64,000 nucleotides of DNA, from assembly GCF_041438865.1 (NCBI RefSeq), contig NZ_CP109450.1, forward strand, positions 6,999,501-7,063,500, in the 5' to 3' direction. Shown in pieces: positions 43,863 to 51,945 of the stretch (the first letter of the stretch is position 1; the number at the start of each line of letters is the position of its first letter). Position numbers and translations under genes: made by a program. Below the pieces are notes generated by a model. The model was given only the letters and a program-made list of their open reading frames with translations. It searched no databases and had not been told where the DNA came from. This DNA comes from Streptomyces sp. NBC_01471. GTDB lineage: Bacteria; Actinomycetota; Actinomycetes; Streptomycetales; Streptomycetaceae.

Positions 43863-44110
43863 TGTACGCCTGGTGTTTCGACCACGGGACGCTTCACCGC
43901 TTTCTCGCTCAGGACGACCCGTGGTGTACGGCCGCTTGGGTGCCCTTCACAGCAGCCTCCGAAGATCAGGCATTGATCGCCAAGCAGTGCGCCTATGGGG
44001 ATGCCAGGTTCTTCAATGAGCTTCCCGGTGACAAGCAACTGGAAGTCATCGAAATCCGCGAGACATGGGCATCGACGCCTGGTCCGCTTCTTGATCGGGG
44101 AACGACATGA
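43859..44110 (+). CDS. Small hypothetical protein, third of the chain
   Basis: 83 residues (MMYAWCFDHGTLHRFLAQDD, PWCTAAWVPFTAASEDQALI), rich in aromatic residues, with a beta-like first half. It overlaps both neighbours by four bases. No family recognised. Confidence 0.55.
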   Translation: MMYAWCFDHGTLHRFLAQDDPWCTAAWVPFTAASEDQALIAKQCAYGDARFFNELPGDKQLEVIEIRETWASTPGPLLDRGTT

Positions 44111-44304
44111 CGGGCGGTTCTGAAGGTTCCGAGACGCTGGACCTGGCAATTGAGTCGCTACGTCAGAGGAACCGCATGGTGGACATCGCCCTTCGGGGGC
44201 CTCTGGCGGAGTGGCTTGAGGACGCCGCGGAAGGAGACGACGAGGGCGTGATCAGCCCATATGCCGAAGCAGTGGCAAGGGTCCTGCTGGGGCAACAACT
44301 CTGA
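44107..44304 (+). CDS. Small hypothetical protein, fourth of the chain
   Basis: 65 residues, acidic and helical (LDLAIESLRQRNRMVDIALR, GPLAEWLEDAAEGDDEGVIS). It starts within the preceding stop (ATGA) and is followed within ten bases by a strong terminator, which closes the transcription unit. Confidence 0.55.
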   Translation: MTGGSEGSETLDLAIESLRQRNRMVDIALRGPLAEWLEDAAEGDDEGVISPYAEAVARVLLGQQL

Positions 44305-44311
44305 TATCAAT

Positions 44312-44341
44312 GGGGCGTCGGCAGCGAGCTGCCGACGCCCC
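44312..44341. terminator. 13-bp perfect terminator hairpin
   Basis: GGGGCGTCGGCAG (44312-44324) pairs perfectly with 44329-44341 around a CGAG loop. It ends the four-gene chain. Confidence 0.85.
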
Positions 44342-44679
44342 AAGCTGATGAGCTCGGCCTTGCTTCGGCACGACTCGAGAGGTCTGCGACGGCATCATGG
44401 GCGACCCTCTGTCGACCCAACGCCTTCAGTTGCCGCCGACGGGCTGCCCAAAGTGCAGACTGAGGACCAGTGAACCTGCACACCCTGGACGGATAGCTCA
44501 GGAACTACGTACGGGTTCGCGCTCTTACGCGGCCAGGATTCCTGGAACCTGCGCGCCCTAGCAGGCGCACCCACCAACAGGAATCTTTCCCATGTCTCCC
44601 ATGATCTCGTTACAGAGTCTGGCGCTGCAGGCTCAGGCCGCGGCTCCGGACCTCGTGCACACCGCCAGCATCGTGGACG
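44342..44679. other. Region without a recognisable gene
   Basis: About 340 bases. It probably contains the deletion joint that removed the start of the XRE/TPR regulator that follows. No gene called. Confidence 0.4.
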
Positions 44680-45460
44680 AGCAGCTGCCGTTCGGCTGAC
44701 CCAAGCCACCGCCAGCGGCATGGCCCAGCTCAGCGGATGGATCGCCTTCGACGCCTACCTTCACGCCGCCGCCCAGCGCTACCAGCTCCTCGCGATCCGC
44801 CTCGCCCGAGCCGCCGGCGACACCACCACGGTCGCCAACGTCTTAGGCATGCTGGCCTACCAGCACGCCGCGACCGGCAAGCCCGCCGCCGCCCTGCGCT
44901 ACGCCGAAGCCGCCGTCGACCACACCGCCCGCAGCAGCCCCGTCGTCCGCGCCCGCGCCTGGGGCCGTATGGCCACCGCCCACGCCGCGGCCGGCGACAT
45001 CAGTGCCTTCCGGGACGCCACCGACCGCTGCCGGACCCTCCTGGAACACCGCCGCGATGACGACCCTCCCTCCCTGTACTACTTCACCCCCGAACAGGTC
45101 TCCGCCGAGGCCGGCCACGCCCTCGTCGAACTCGCCGCCACCAACCCCGCCCACACCAGGCGCCTGCTCGCCGAGGCGACCACGCTCCTGTCCCCCCTCA
45201 CCGACCACGGCCCCACCAGCGGATTCCCCCGCTCCGCCCTCCTGCACGGCATCCACCTCGCGCACGCCCACCTCCTCGCCCGCGACCCCGACGCCACCGC
45301 AGCCACCCTCCTGCAACTCGCCGACCGGGTACCCGACGTGCAGTCCATCCGCTGCCGCAACCTCCTGCGCCGGATCCGCCGCTCCGCAGGCGCCCGCATG
45401 CGCGCACCGGACGGCGCCCGTGCGCTCACCGCCGTCGACAGGGCACTATCGGCTACATGA
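44680..45460 (+). pseudogene. N-terminally truncated XRE/TPR-type regulator
   Basis: The body LTQATASGMAQLSGWIAFDA, HAAAQRYQLLAIRLARAAGD and ALRYAEAAVDHTARSS is the C-terminal TPR-like domain of Streptomyces XRE regulators. The ~200 residues that should hold the HTH are absent. An ATG at 44720 could still express the fragment. The stop overlaps the acetyltransferase start (ATGA), so the pair is still arranged as an operon. Confidence 0.65.
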
Positions 45461-45978
45461 CCTCCGTGCCCACCGCCTCCGACGCCCCGGCCGCGATACG
45501 CCTGACGCCCACCGTGACCGCCGCGCCCTACGACCACCCGGACGCCCGCCGCCTGACCCAAGCCCTCCGCGCCGAACAGCTCGGCCTGTACGGCTTCGCC
45601 GATGACCCGGACACCACCCCCGAGACGGACTTCGACCCGCCCGCCGGCCTGTTCCTCATCACCCACGTCGGCGACGAGGCGGTCGGGTGCGGAGGCGTAC
45701 GCCTCCTCGACGAGCACACCGCAGAGATCAAACGCATGTACGTCTCCGGTGAAGCTCGCGGCCACGGAATCGGCCGGTACCTCCTCCTACGTCTCGAACG
45801 GCATGCTGCCAGCCGCGGTGCGACGCGGATCATGCTGGAGACCGGACGGCGCAACACCGCCGCCCTGGCCCTCTACCACCGCACCGGCTACCTGCCCTGC
45901 GCCTCCTACGTTGCCGGACGCGACCCCCGAGTCAACCGGGCCATGACTAAGCTCCTCGGCAGCAGCTCACCGCGATAG
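45457..45978 (+). CDS. GNAT-family N-acetyltransferase
   Basis: 173 residues. The acetyl-CoA-binding motif A is MYVSGEARGHGIGRYLLLRL, with RGHGIG as pyrophosphate loop. Motif B follows as RIMLETGRRNTAALALYHRT GYL. The substrate is unknown. Coupled to the truncated regulator by ATGA. The last codons overlap a converging gene remnant. Confidence 0.85.
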   Translation: MTSVPTASDAPAAIRLTPTVTAAPYDHPDARRLTQALRAEQLGLYGFADDPDTTPETDFDPPAGLFLITHVGDEAVGCGGVRLLDEHTAEIKRMYVSGEARGHGIGRYLLLRLERHAASRGATRIMLETGRRNTAALALYHRTGYLPCASYVAGRDPRVNRAMTKLLGSSSPR

Positions 45979-46364
45979 CCGGAGGACCGCCCCGCCCGCC
46001 GTCGGCCTCACGCCAAGGAAGGTGAAGTACTCCGTCGCGATGATCAGCTCCCGCTCCGCTGCGGGAAGCCGGGACAGGATTTCGGGAAGGGGCCGCTCCC
46101 ACGCTGCCTCGCTGCGGTGTGCCAGAATCCGCCGCCAACTTCCGATCCACCGGCCAGCCCCCTGGAGCGTGCCGTATCGGGGACCGGGCTGGTGAGCACG
46201 GTGCGCAGCGTGGACAGCCGCCCAGCTGGCTCTACCGCGATCACCTCACCGTCCACTTCTACCTGGCCGGTCAGCGCCGCCGCGACCGCGTCGGCGGCGG
46301 CGGCGGGCCCTGTGCAGGACGGCCACGTCGACACGGACCCACCGGTCGCGCAACCTGCCCGCAC
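45967..46364 (-). pseudogene. Frameshifted hypothetical gene
   Basis: The minus strand reads STWPSCTGPAAAADAVAAAL and TGQVEVDGEVIAVEPAGRL in one frame. The end, ILSRLPAAERELIIATEYFT FLGVRPTAGGAVLRLSR, is in another. Together they would make a ~120-residue protein, so a frameshift near 46150 is likely. No family recognised. Confidence 0.35.
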
Positions 46365-46396
46365 CCGCCTGCCCCGACCTGATCAGCGCTTCCGCT

Positions 46397-47350
46397 TTGG
46401 CTTCCGCTTTGGCTGAACCCTCTTACCCACGGGGCGAACCGAGGGCTTCGCCGCCTTCACCTGCAGAACTGCTCGACCGCACCTGGCTTCACGAGCAGTA
46501 CGTCGAGCAGAACCGGTCCTTCAAGGACATCGGCAAAGAGCCGGGCGTCACGGCGGCCACCGTGTCGCGCTGGGCCAAGCACCACAACATCCCCCGGCAG
46601 AACAACCGGCACCTCAGCCGCCCCGACCTCGACGTCGAGACGATCCCTGCGCTCTTGCGCCCGGTGCTCGGCAACAACTACCAGCTGCGCCGGCTCCATA
46701 CGTTCCTCCAGGTCGCCGGATTCGGCTCCCAGTCCGAGGCGTGCGCGGCACGCGGTCTTCCCACGCAGAGCGTCACCAACCATCTGCTGCGTCTGGAGGA
46801 GGAGATCGGCGGCCCGCTACTGGTGCGGCCCACGAAGAACCGGCCGATGGAGCCCACCGAGCTCGGCCACAAGGTCCTTGCCGCCGCCCTGCCCCTGGCC
46901 CTGACAACTCGGACTGCCCGCCATTACGGCTCAAGCTGCGCAACCTCCCGTGCAGACGAATCGCCGGCGAAGGCCCCGGACAACCCCCGCTGCGGCGGCG
47001 AGCTGGCTGGCCTCCCTGCTTTGCTGCGGCCGGCGGCAGGAACCAAGGGCGGACAGCGGCGTCTGCGCCGCCTCCTCGAAGCCGCCCGCTACCCCACACT
47101 GACGGGGTTCGCCCGCGACGCGGACCTTGATCCGGGCACGGTGACCCTGCAGATCCGCAAGCTGGAACGGGACCTGGACGGCCAGCTCCTGGTCCGCGGC
47201 GGAGTCAAATATGCGATGCAACTCACCGACCTGGGCAAGAAGGTCGTGGCCGCCGCGCAGCCGTACGCCGACCAGCTCGGTGATCTCCACGGGCCGCGGC
47301 ACAAGCCGAAGACCCCAGCGTCCGGGCTCGATCAAAGAGGTGGCGGATGA
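46397..47350 (+). CDS. Multi-HTH DNA-binding protein
   Basis: Up to 317 residues (a TTG at 46397; no strong ribosome site, so the gene may be truncated at its 5' end). A Hin-like HTH (FKDIGKEPGVTAATVSRWAK) is followed by two LysR-like winged helices: LHTFLQVAGFGSQSEACAAR with LEEEIGGPLLVR, and LLEAARYPTLTGFARDADLD with LERDLDGQLLVR. No effector domain. Resembles regulators or transposition-associated proteins in Streptomyces mobile regions. Confidence 0.55.
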   Translation: MASALAEPSYPRGEPRASPPSPAELLDRTWLHEQYVEQNRSFKDIGKEPGVTAATVSRWAKHHNIPRQNNRHLSRPDLDVETIPALLRPVLGNNYQLRRLHTFLQVAGFGSQSEACAARGLPTQSVTNHLLRLEEEIGGPLLVRPTKNRPMEPTELGHKVLAAALPLALTTRTARHYGSSCATSRADESPAKAPDNPRCGGELAGLPALLRPAAGTKGGQRRLRRLLEAARYPTLTGFARDADLDPGTVTLQIRKLERDLDGQLLVRGGVKYAMQLTDLGKKVVAAAQPYADQLGDLHGPRHKPKTPASGLDQRGGG

Positions 47351-47387
47351 ACCGCCACCCGTGTCCCGCGTGGATCCCTGACCGTTG

Positions 47388-48440
47388 CTACGAAAAGGCG
47401 AGTTGGCGGAAGGCGTTGCGGACGTCGGTGAGGGGCTGGCGGTCGCGCGTGTAGTAGAGCTTGTTGGTCAGCAGTACCGCCCACCGCCCTTGGTCGGGGG
47501 AGATCCACATGCCGGTGCCGGTGAACCCGTAGTGCACCCACACATCCTGCTCGTCGGTGGTGCCGGGGGCCGGGTGCCAGAACAGGCCGCGCTCCGGCTG
47601 GAGTTCGCCGGTCTGGATCGTCAGCGAGGTGGCGGTCCAGTCGGCACCGAAGCCAGCTGGGGCTGCGGCCGTGGCGGGGTCGAGCATGTAGCGCAGGAAC
47701 GCGGTGAGGTCGTCGAGGACGGTGAAGACGCCGGCGATGCCGCACACCCCGCCGAGCAGACGGGCGGAGAAGTCGTGGGCGATGCCTTTGAGGTGGGTGT
47801 CGGTGTCCTGGTCGAGCTCGGTCGGTGCGCATCGGGCCGCGAGGTCAGTCGACAGCGGTCCGAACTGGGTGGAACTCATGCCCAGCGGATTCCAGGTGCG
47901 GGCACCGGCCAGCTGGTCCAGGGGCTGGCCCGAGAGGAATTCGGCGAGGAAACCGAGGATCAGGGCGGCCCGGTCGGTGTACTCCACGGCCTCGCCGGGC
48001 GGGCGGGCGGTGCAGGGTTTCGTGCAGGACGCCGCGGCGGATAGCATCCTCGCTCGTGCCGTACAGGTTCTTCAGCTGGGCGCGCAGCGGGACGCCGGCG
48101 GTGTGGGTGAGCAGCTGGCGGGCGGTCACCGCGCCGAGCGGCCGGCCTGCGACCTCGTCCCAGAAGGTGCCGAGTGGCGCGTCGAGGTCGAGGACGCTGT
48201 CCTCCCAGAGCGCGCCGATGGACGACCAGACAGCGAGGATCTTGGTGAGGCTGGCGGCGTCGACGATGGTGGCCGGCCGCATCTTCACGCCTGGCTCGTC
48301 GGGATCGAGGACTCCGGTGGTGCCCGAGGCGCGACGGCGGCGCTGTCGCCGACGGCCCACACAGTGCCGGGGTAGACCTTGTTGCGGACCCCTTCGTCGA
48401 GCAGGGCTTCGATGCGGTCGATCGCGTACGTCATGGTCTC
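47388..48440 (-). pseudogene. Serine hydrolase (beta-lactamase/transpeptidase fold), two frameshifts
   Basis: ATG 48440 begins METMTYAIDRIEALLDEGVR. A frame change near 48330 leads to GVLDPDEPGVKMRPATIVDA and ASLTK, the SxxK catalytic motif, then RQLLTHTAGVPLRAQL. A second change near 48020 leads to EYTDRAALILGFLAEFLSGQ and the C-terminal half ending VRNAFRQLAFS. Joined, it would be a complete ~350-residue class-C-like hydrolase. Catalytic parts are preserved, so the loss is recent or due to sequencing errors. Confidence 0.75.
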
Positions 48441-48558
48441 CATACCTGTTCGCCGTCCAGCTCCCGCCGGTCAGCGTAGTGACACGGGAGGTGCGGTCCG
48501 TGCAGTGGCGCGTCGTACGACGGCGTTCGTGCCGCGGCACGGCCGCTGGCGGAGGTGC

Positions 48559-48591
48559 TGGACCTAGCGGCCCTGGGCGTCGCTAGGTCCA
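48559..48591. terminator. Hairpin after the glycosyltransferase operon
   Basis: TGGACCTAGCG (48559-48569) pairs perfectly with 48581-48591, 26 bases downstream of the last gene of the MurA-like operon. Confidence 0.7.
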
Positions 48592-48616
48592 ACGCTGTGA
48601 CCAGGCATCTAGCGGT

Positions 48617-49774
48617 CTAGCGGTGTCCTTGTGGGGCCGGTGAGGGCGGGTTCAAGGTGAGCTGGCGGCCGAGTTCGGCGAGGTCCGCCGCAGTCACTGA
48701 GAGGGGGTATCTGGCGGCGTTCGCGTACCCCGCCTGCCGCAGGCTCGACAGCAGGCCGGGGGTGGTCCGCAGCCGGTCGAGGTCGCGGGCCAGGGCCGCG
48801 GGGTGGGTGAAGTCGGTGGCCAGGCCCGATGCGGCGAGGGCTTCGTTCAGGCCGGGAACCGGCTGGTAGAGGACCGGGAGGCCGCAGGCTTGGGCTTCGA
48901 GGGCGACCAGGCCCATGGCCTCCAGGGTGGTGGAGGGCATGACGAGGACGTCGTGCTCGGTGAACGTCTTCCACAGCTGGGGGCGGCGGAGCCAGCCGAG
49001 GTAGCGGGCGCGTACCCCGGCTCGCTGCAGCAGGGGCGCGAGGGCGTGGAACTGGGCTCGGGGAGCGGCGATGGACAGTTCCACGCCCTGGATGGGGGCA
49101 AGGGCCTTGATCAGGGTCTCGGCGCCCTTCTCGGCGGTGAGGCGGCCTGCGTACAGCAGTCGCAGATGGCTCGCCGACGTGCGCGGTGGCCGCGGGGGCG
49201 GGGTGGCGAGCAGCTGGTCGGGGATGCCCCAGGGGATGTGGGTGATCTTTCGGCGGTCCAGCTGCGGGGCGAGGCGCAAGAGGTGGTCGGCCATCGCGCC
49301 GGTGGGGACGACGATCGTGTCGGCGGCCCGCGCGCTCTCGCGCAGGATCTGGAGCTGGTCGCGGTGGGCCTCGGCGAACAGGAGGTCGGTGCCGTGGACC
49401 AGGGCGATGCGAGGGTGATGGGGCAGGGCTCTGATCAGGGCGGGGGTGGCGCCGAAGGCGAGGTGCTGCAGGTGCAGGACGTCGATGCGGGAGGCGTCGA
49501 TCGCGGCAACGAGGGCCTGGCGCAGGGCGGCAACGTACCGGCCGAAGCCGGGTCCCTCGAGGCACTTCCCGGCGACGGGCAGCAGCTCCAGCCCGGTAGG
49601 CAGCCGGGGCGGCGCTGCGGTGGGGGTGAGCATGAAGGCCCGCGCGGGGATGAGGGGTGCCTCGCTGGTGTAGAGGTCGAGGAAGAGTTCGACGCTGCCG
49701 CCGGGGCTGCCGGCGGGCAGGTCGAGAACCGTGGCAGTGAGCAGCCCGGGCGGGGGGCTCGCGAGGGGGCTCAC
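48617..49774 (-). CDS. GT4-family glycosyltransferase
   Basis: 385 residues with the GT-B fold. N-domain: VDVLHLQHLAFGATPALIRA and ALVHGTD. C-domain: LLYAGRLTAEKGAETLIKAL and the donor-binding motif STTLEAMGLVALEAQACGLP (EX7E, retaining GT4). The GTG at 49774 overlaps the deaminase stop (GTGA). A signal peptide is absent, so it acts in the cytoplasm. As last gene of the operon it would add a sugar to the product of the upstream enzymes. Confidence 0.85.
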   Translation of the reverse strand: MSPLASPPPGLLTATVLDLPAGSPGGSVELFLDLYTSEAPLIPARAFMLTPTAAPPRLPTGLELLPVAGKCLEGPGFGRYVAALRQALVAAIDASRIDVLHLQHLAFGATPALIRALPHHPRIALVHGTDLLFAEAHRDQLQILRESARAADTIVVPTGAMADHLLRLAPQLDRRKITHIPWGIPDQLLATPPPRPPRTSASHLRLLYAGRLTAEKGAETLIKALAPIQGVELSIAAPRAQFHALAPLLQRAGVRARYLGWLRRPQLWKTFTEHDVLVMPSTTLEAMGLVALEAQACGLPVLYQPVPGLNEALAASGLATDFTHPAALARDLDRLRTTPGLLSSLRQAGYANAARYPLSVTAADLAELGRQLTLNPPSPAPQGHR

Positions 49775-50307
49775 AGACTGCCTCCGCGGATCTCCTCGTA
49801 GAGGCGGGAGATGTCGATGCCGTCCGTGGCCGCGTACTTCGCCCTCTGGTGCTGGTAGCTGTCGGCGGCGCCGAAGGCGGTGAGGAAGACGAGCTTTCCG
49901 AAGGTCATGCCGGGATAGATCCGCACTGGCCGGGCGGCGCGGATCTCCAGGGTCCAGCGAATCGCGTGGCCCTGGTGGCCGAGTGGCGCCGATACGTGCA
50001 CCCAGATGCCCATCGAGCCGGTGGTGCGGTCGCCGTTTAGCATTTGTGCGAACCGTTCCGAGCCGGTCCTCTCCAGGGTGACGCCGAGATACAGGACACC
50101 GGGTATCAGCACGAACCCGTCGGCGGTCAGGGCGCGTTCGGTGAAGTCGGTGGGGGTGGCGGCGTCCAGGTCGCCGCCGCAGATGCGCAGGGTGTGGCCG
50201 AGCCGCCAGTCGTAGGCGTTCGGGGAGAGACGGTCCGGGTCGAAGGGGTCTATCGTGATGTCGCCCGCGGCGACGGCCGCGGCGATCGCGGGGCCGGTGA
50301 GGATCAC
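49771..50307 (-). CDS. dCTP deaminase-like protein
   Basis: 178 residues of the dCTP-deaminase/dUTPase fold: N-terminal MILTGPAIAAAVAAGDITID, RLSPNAYDWRLG, GVLYLGVTLERTG, then GSMGIWVHVSAPLGHQGHAI with RWTLEIRA (the Glu expected to activate water), and YPGMTFGKLVFL. Length is normal. The GTG start overlaps the stop of the paralogous gene (GTGA). It would convert dCTP (or a related cytosine nucleotide) to the uracil form. The Arg/Ser-rich GRSS motif of canonical Dcd is replaced by DRTTG, so the substrate may differ. Confidence 0.8.
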   Translation of the reverse strand: MILTGPAIAAAVAAGDITIDPFDPDRLSPNAYDWRLGHTLRICGGDLDAATPTDFTERALTADGFVLIPGVLYLGVTLERTGSERFAQMLNGDRTTGSMGIWVHVSAPLGHQGHAIRWTLEIRAARPVRIYPGMTFGKLVFLTAFGAADSYQHQRAKYAATDGIDISRLYEEIRGGSL

Positions 50308-50713
50308 GAGGCCACTGCCCGGATCCGGGCGGCGTCGCGCCAGTAGGCGGAGGGCTGCGGGCCACGCGCTGCCTGGTATTTGCCCGCGTAGAGGTCAATG
50401 TCTCCGCTGGAGACGAAGAACATGATCTGCCCGATCTTCATTCCGGCGTACACCCGCAAGGGGCGGATCGGCGAGAGCATCAGGGTCCACTGGCCGTGGA
50501 ATCCGATGTCGCCGATCGGGGCGGTGATCTCGACGAACAGGCCGAGCCGACCGACCGAGGAGCGTCCGAACAGCAGCGGGACGAAGGTGTCGGAGGGGTG
50601 GGCCCGAGGCGGACGTTGTAGCTGTTGGGGTTGACCTGGTCCAGCGAGAAGGGCGTGATCCGTAAGCGCCCGTCGTGGGCGGCCGTGCTGATTTCGGGAC
50701 CGGTGAGGATCAT
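50304..50713 (-). pseudogene. Second dCTP deaminase-like gene, internally deleted
   Basis: Begins MILTGPEISTAAHDGRLRIT and NPNSYNVRLG, the same N-terminus as the downstream paralog. About 40 codons are then missing and the frame changes near 50600. The rest continues SDTFVPLLFGRSSVGRLGLF, VEITAPIGDIGFHGQWTLML and YAGMKIGQIMFFVSSGDIDL. This copy keeps the canonical GRSSVGRLG motif that the intact paralog lacks. It reads MLSP where the catalytic Glu (TLE) is expected. ATG 50713 overlaps the phosphoesterase stop. Confidence 0.75.
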
Positions 50714-51945
50714 CGTTCAGCCTCCTGCGGGGTCTGGGGCAGTGGAGTGGCGATGACGCGGCGGACGGCCTGGCCGAGACGGAGCCCGGCCTGGTGGGTT
50801 CGGCCGCCCAAGAAGGTGTTGGCGAGGTAGTCGGTGGTCAGCACCGTCTTGGTACTGTCCGGCAACGGCCTTGGGGCGAGCACCAAAGGCCCGGCTTGTT
50901 CGGTGAGTTTAGCCAGCAGCCCGTCGAGGTGGCCGCGGTGCCGGTCGGGCAGGTGGGCGTGGACGAGCTGGTTGTCGAAGGGCTCGATGGCCAGCAGGTC
51001 GGCGAGGGTGAGGCGGTCGCCGAGCTGGATGGGGCGAAGGACCGTCTCGTTGAGCAGGACGGCATCCGCGCCGAGTCCGGTGTTCAGCCGCTGGGTGATC
51101 TCACGTAGGAGGAGGCCCCGGTCCAGGAGGGTGCCCCGGTAGGGCTCGTTGACCGTGCCGAGGACCGCCGAGAGGGTCCGGCCGGTGAAGGCGATCTTCT
51201 CCGCCAGGACGGCGAGGTGCTCGGGCATGTGGTTGGTGCGGGGGAAGCGCGTGGTGCGGGCGCCCCAGCCGCCGGGGATCGCCTCGGCCGTCGCGTATCC
51301 GGCGCCCAGCTCGGCGCCCTTGAGGACGAGGGTGTCGCCGACGTTGATGGGGCCGTAGATGTCGCTGTGGCAGTGCCCGGCGAAGATGACGTCAGTGAAC
51401 GGGCAGGCGGCGGCCAGTTTCAGGTCCTCGGTGAACCCGGAGTGTGAGAGCACGATCCAGGCGTCTGTGCGGTGGTGGTGTTCGAGCATCAGCTCGCGCA
51501 GCGCGCGGGCCGGGTCGGTGACCCGGTGGCCGGCCCGCTGGTGGGCGGGGATGCTGTTGAACGCCTGGGGGCCGATAACGGCGGTGACGGCGACCCGGCG
51601 ACCCTTGATGCGCACGATGCGGAGCCTGTTGAACAGCGGGCTGCCGTCGGCTTCGTGCACGGTGTTCGCGCACACGGTCATCGCGTGCAGCGCGGGCTCG
51701 AAGTAGTGGAGCCAGCCGTGGTTGTCCGGGGCGAGGACGTCGTACAGGTCGCGCAGGACCTCGCGCTCCAGCTGGCCCTTGCCGAGGTGGTAGTAGCCGG
51801 TGCCCTCGAAGAAGTCGCCGCAGTCCGCGATGAGCGAGGTGGCCTTGAGGGAGTGCAGGTGGGCGAGCATGCCGGTGGTGGCGGTGTCGAGGGCGGAGTG
51901 GACGTCGGTCGTCGCGATGATCCGCTGCAGTGTCCGGGTGGCCAT
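50710..51945 (-). CDS. Calcineurin-like metallophosphoesterase (5'-nucleotidase type)
   Basis: 411 residues. Dinuclear-metal motifs in order: ATTDVHSALD (D-x-H), IADCGDFFEGTGYY (GDxxEG, replacing GDxxD), WIVLSHSGF and FAGHCHSDIYG (GHxH). The C-terminal ~180 residues resemble the substrate-binding domain of UshA-type 5'-nucleotidases. No signal peptide, so it is cytoplasmic. ATG 51945 overlaps the MurA-like stop (TGATG). It is expected to remove a phosphate from a nucleotide-like intermediate. Confidence 0.85.
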   Translation of the reverse strand: MATRTLQRIIATTDVHSALDTATTGMLAHLHSLKATSLIADCGDFFEGTGYYHLGKGQLEREVLRDLYDVLAPDNHGWLHYFEPALHAMTVCANTVHEADGSPLFNRLRIVRIKGRRVAVTAVIGPQAFNSIPAHQRAGHRVTDPARALRELMLEHHHRTDAWIVLSHSGFTEDLKLAAACPFTDVIFAGHCHSDIYGPINVGDTLVLKGAELGAGYATAEAIPGGWGARTTRFPRTNHMPEHLAVLAEKIAFTGRTLSAVLGTVNEPYRGTLLDRGLLLREITQRLNTGLGADAVLLNETVLRPIQLGDRLTLADLLAIEPFDNQLVHAHLPDRHRGHLDGLLAKLTEQAGPLVLAPRPLPDSTKTVLTTDYLANTFLGGRTHQAGLRLGQAVRRVIATPLPQTPQEAER

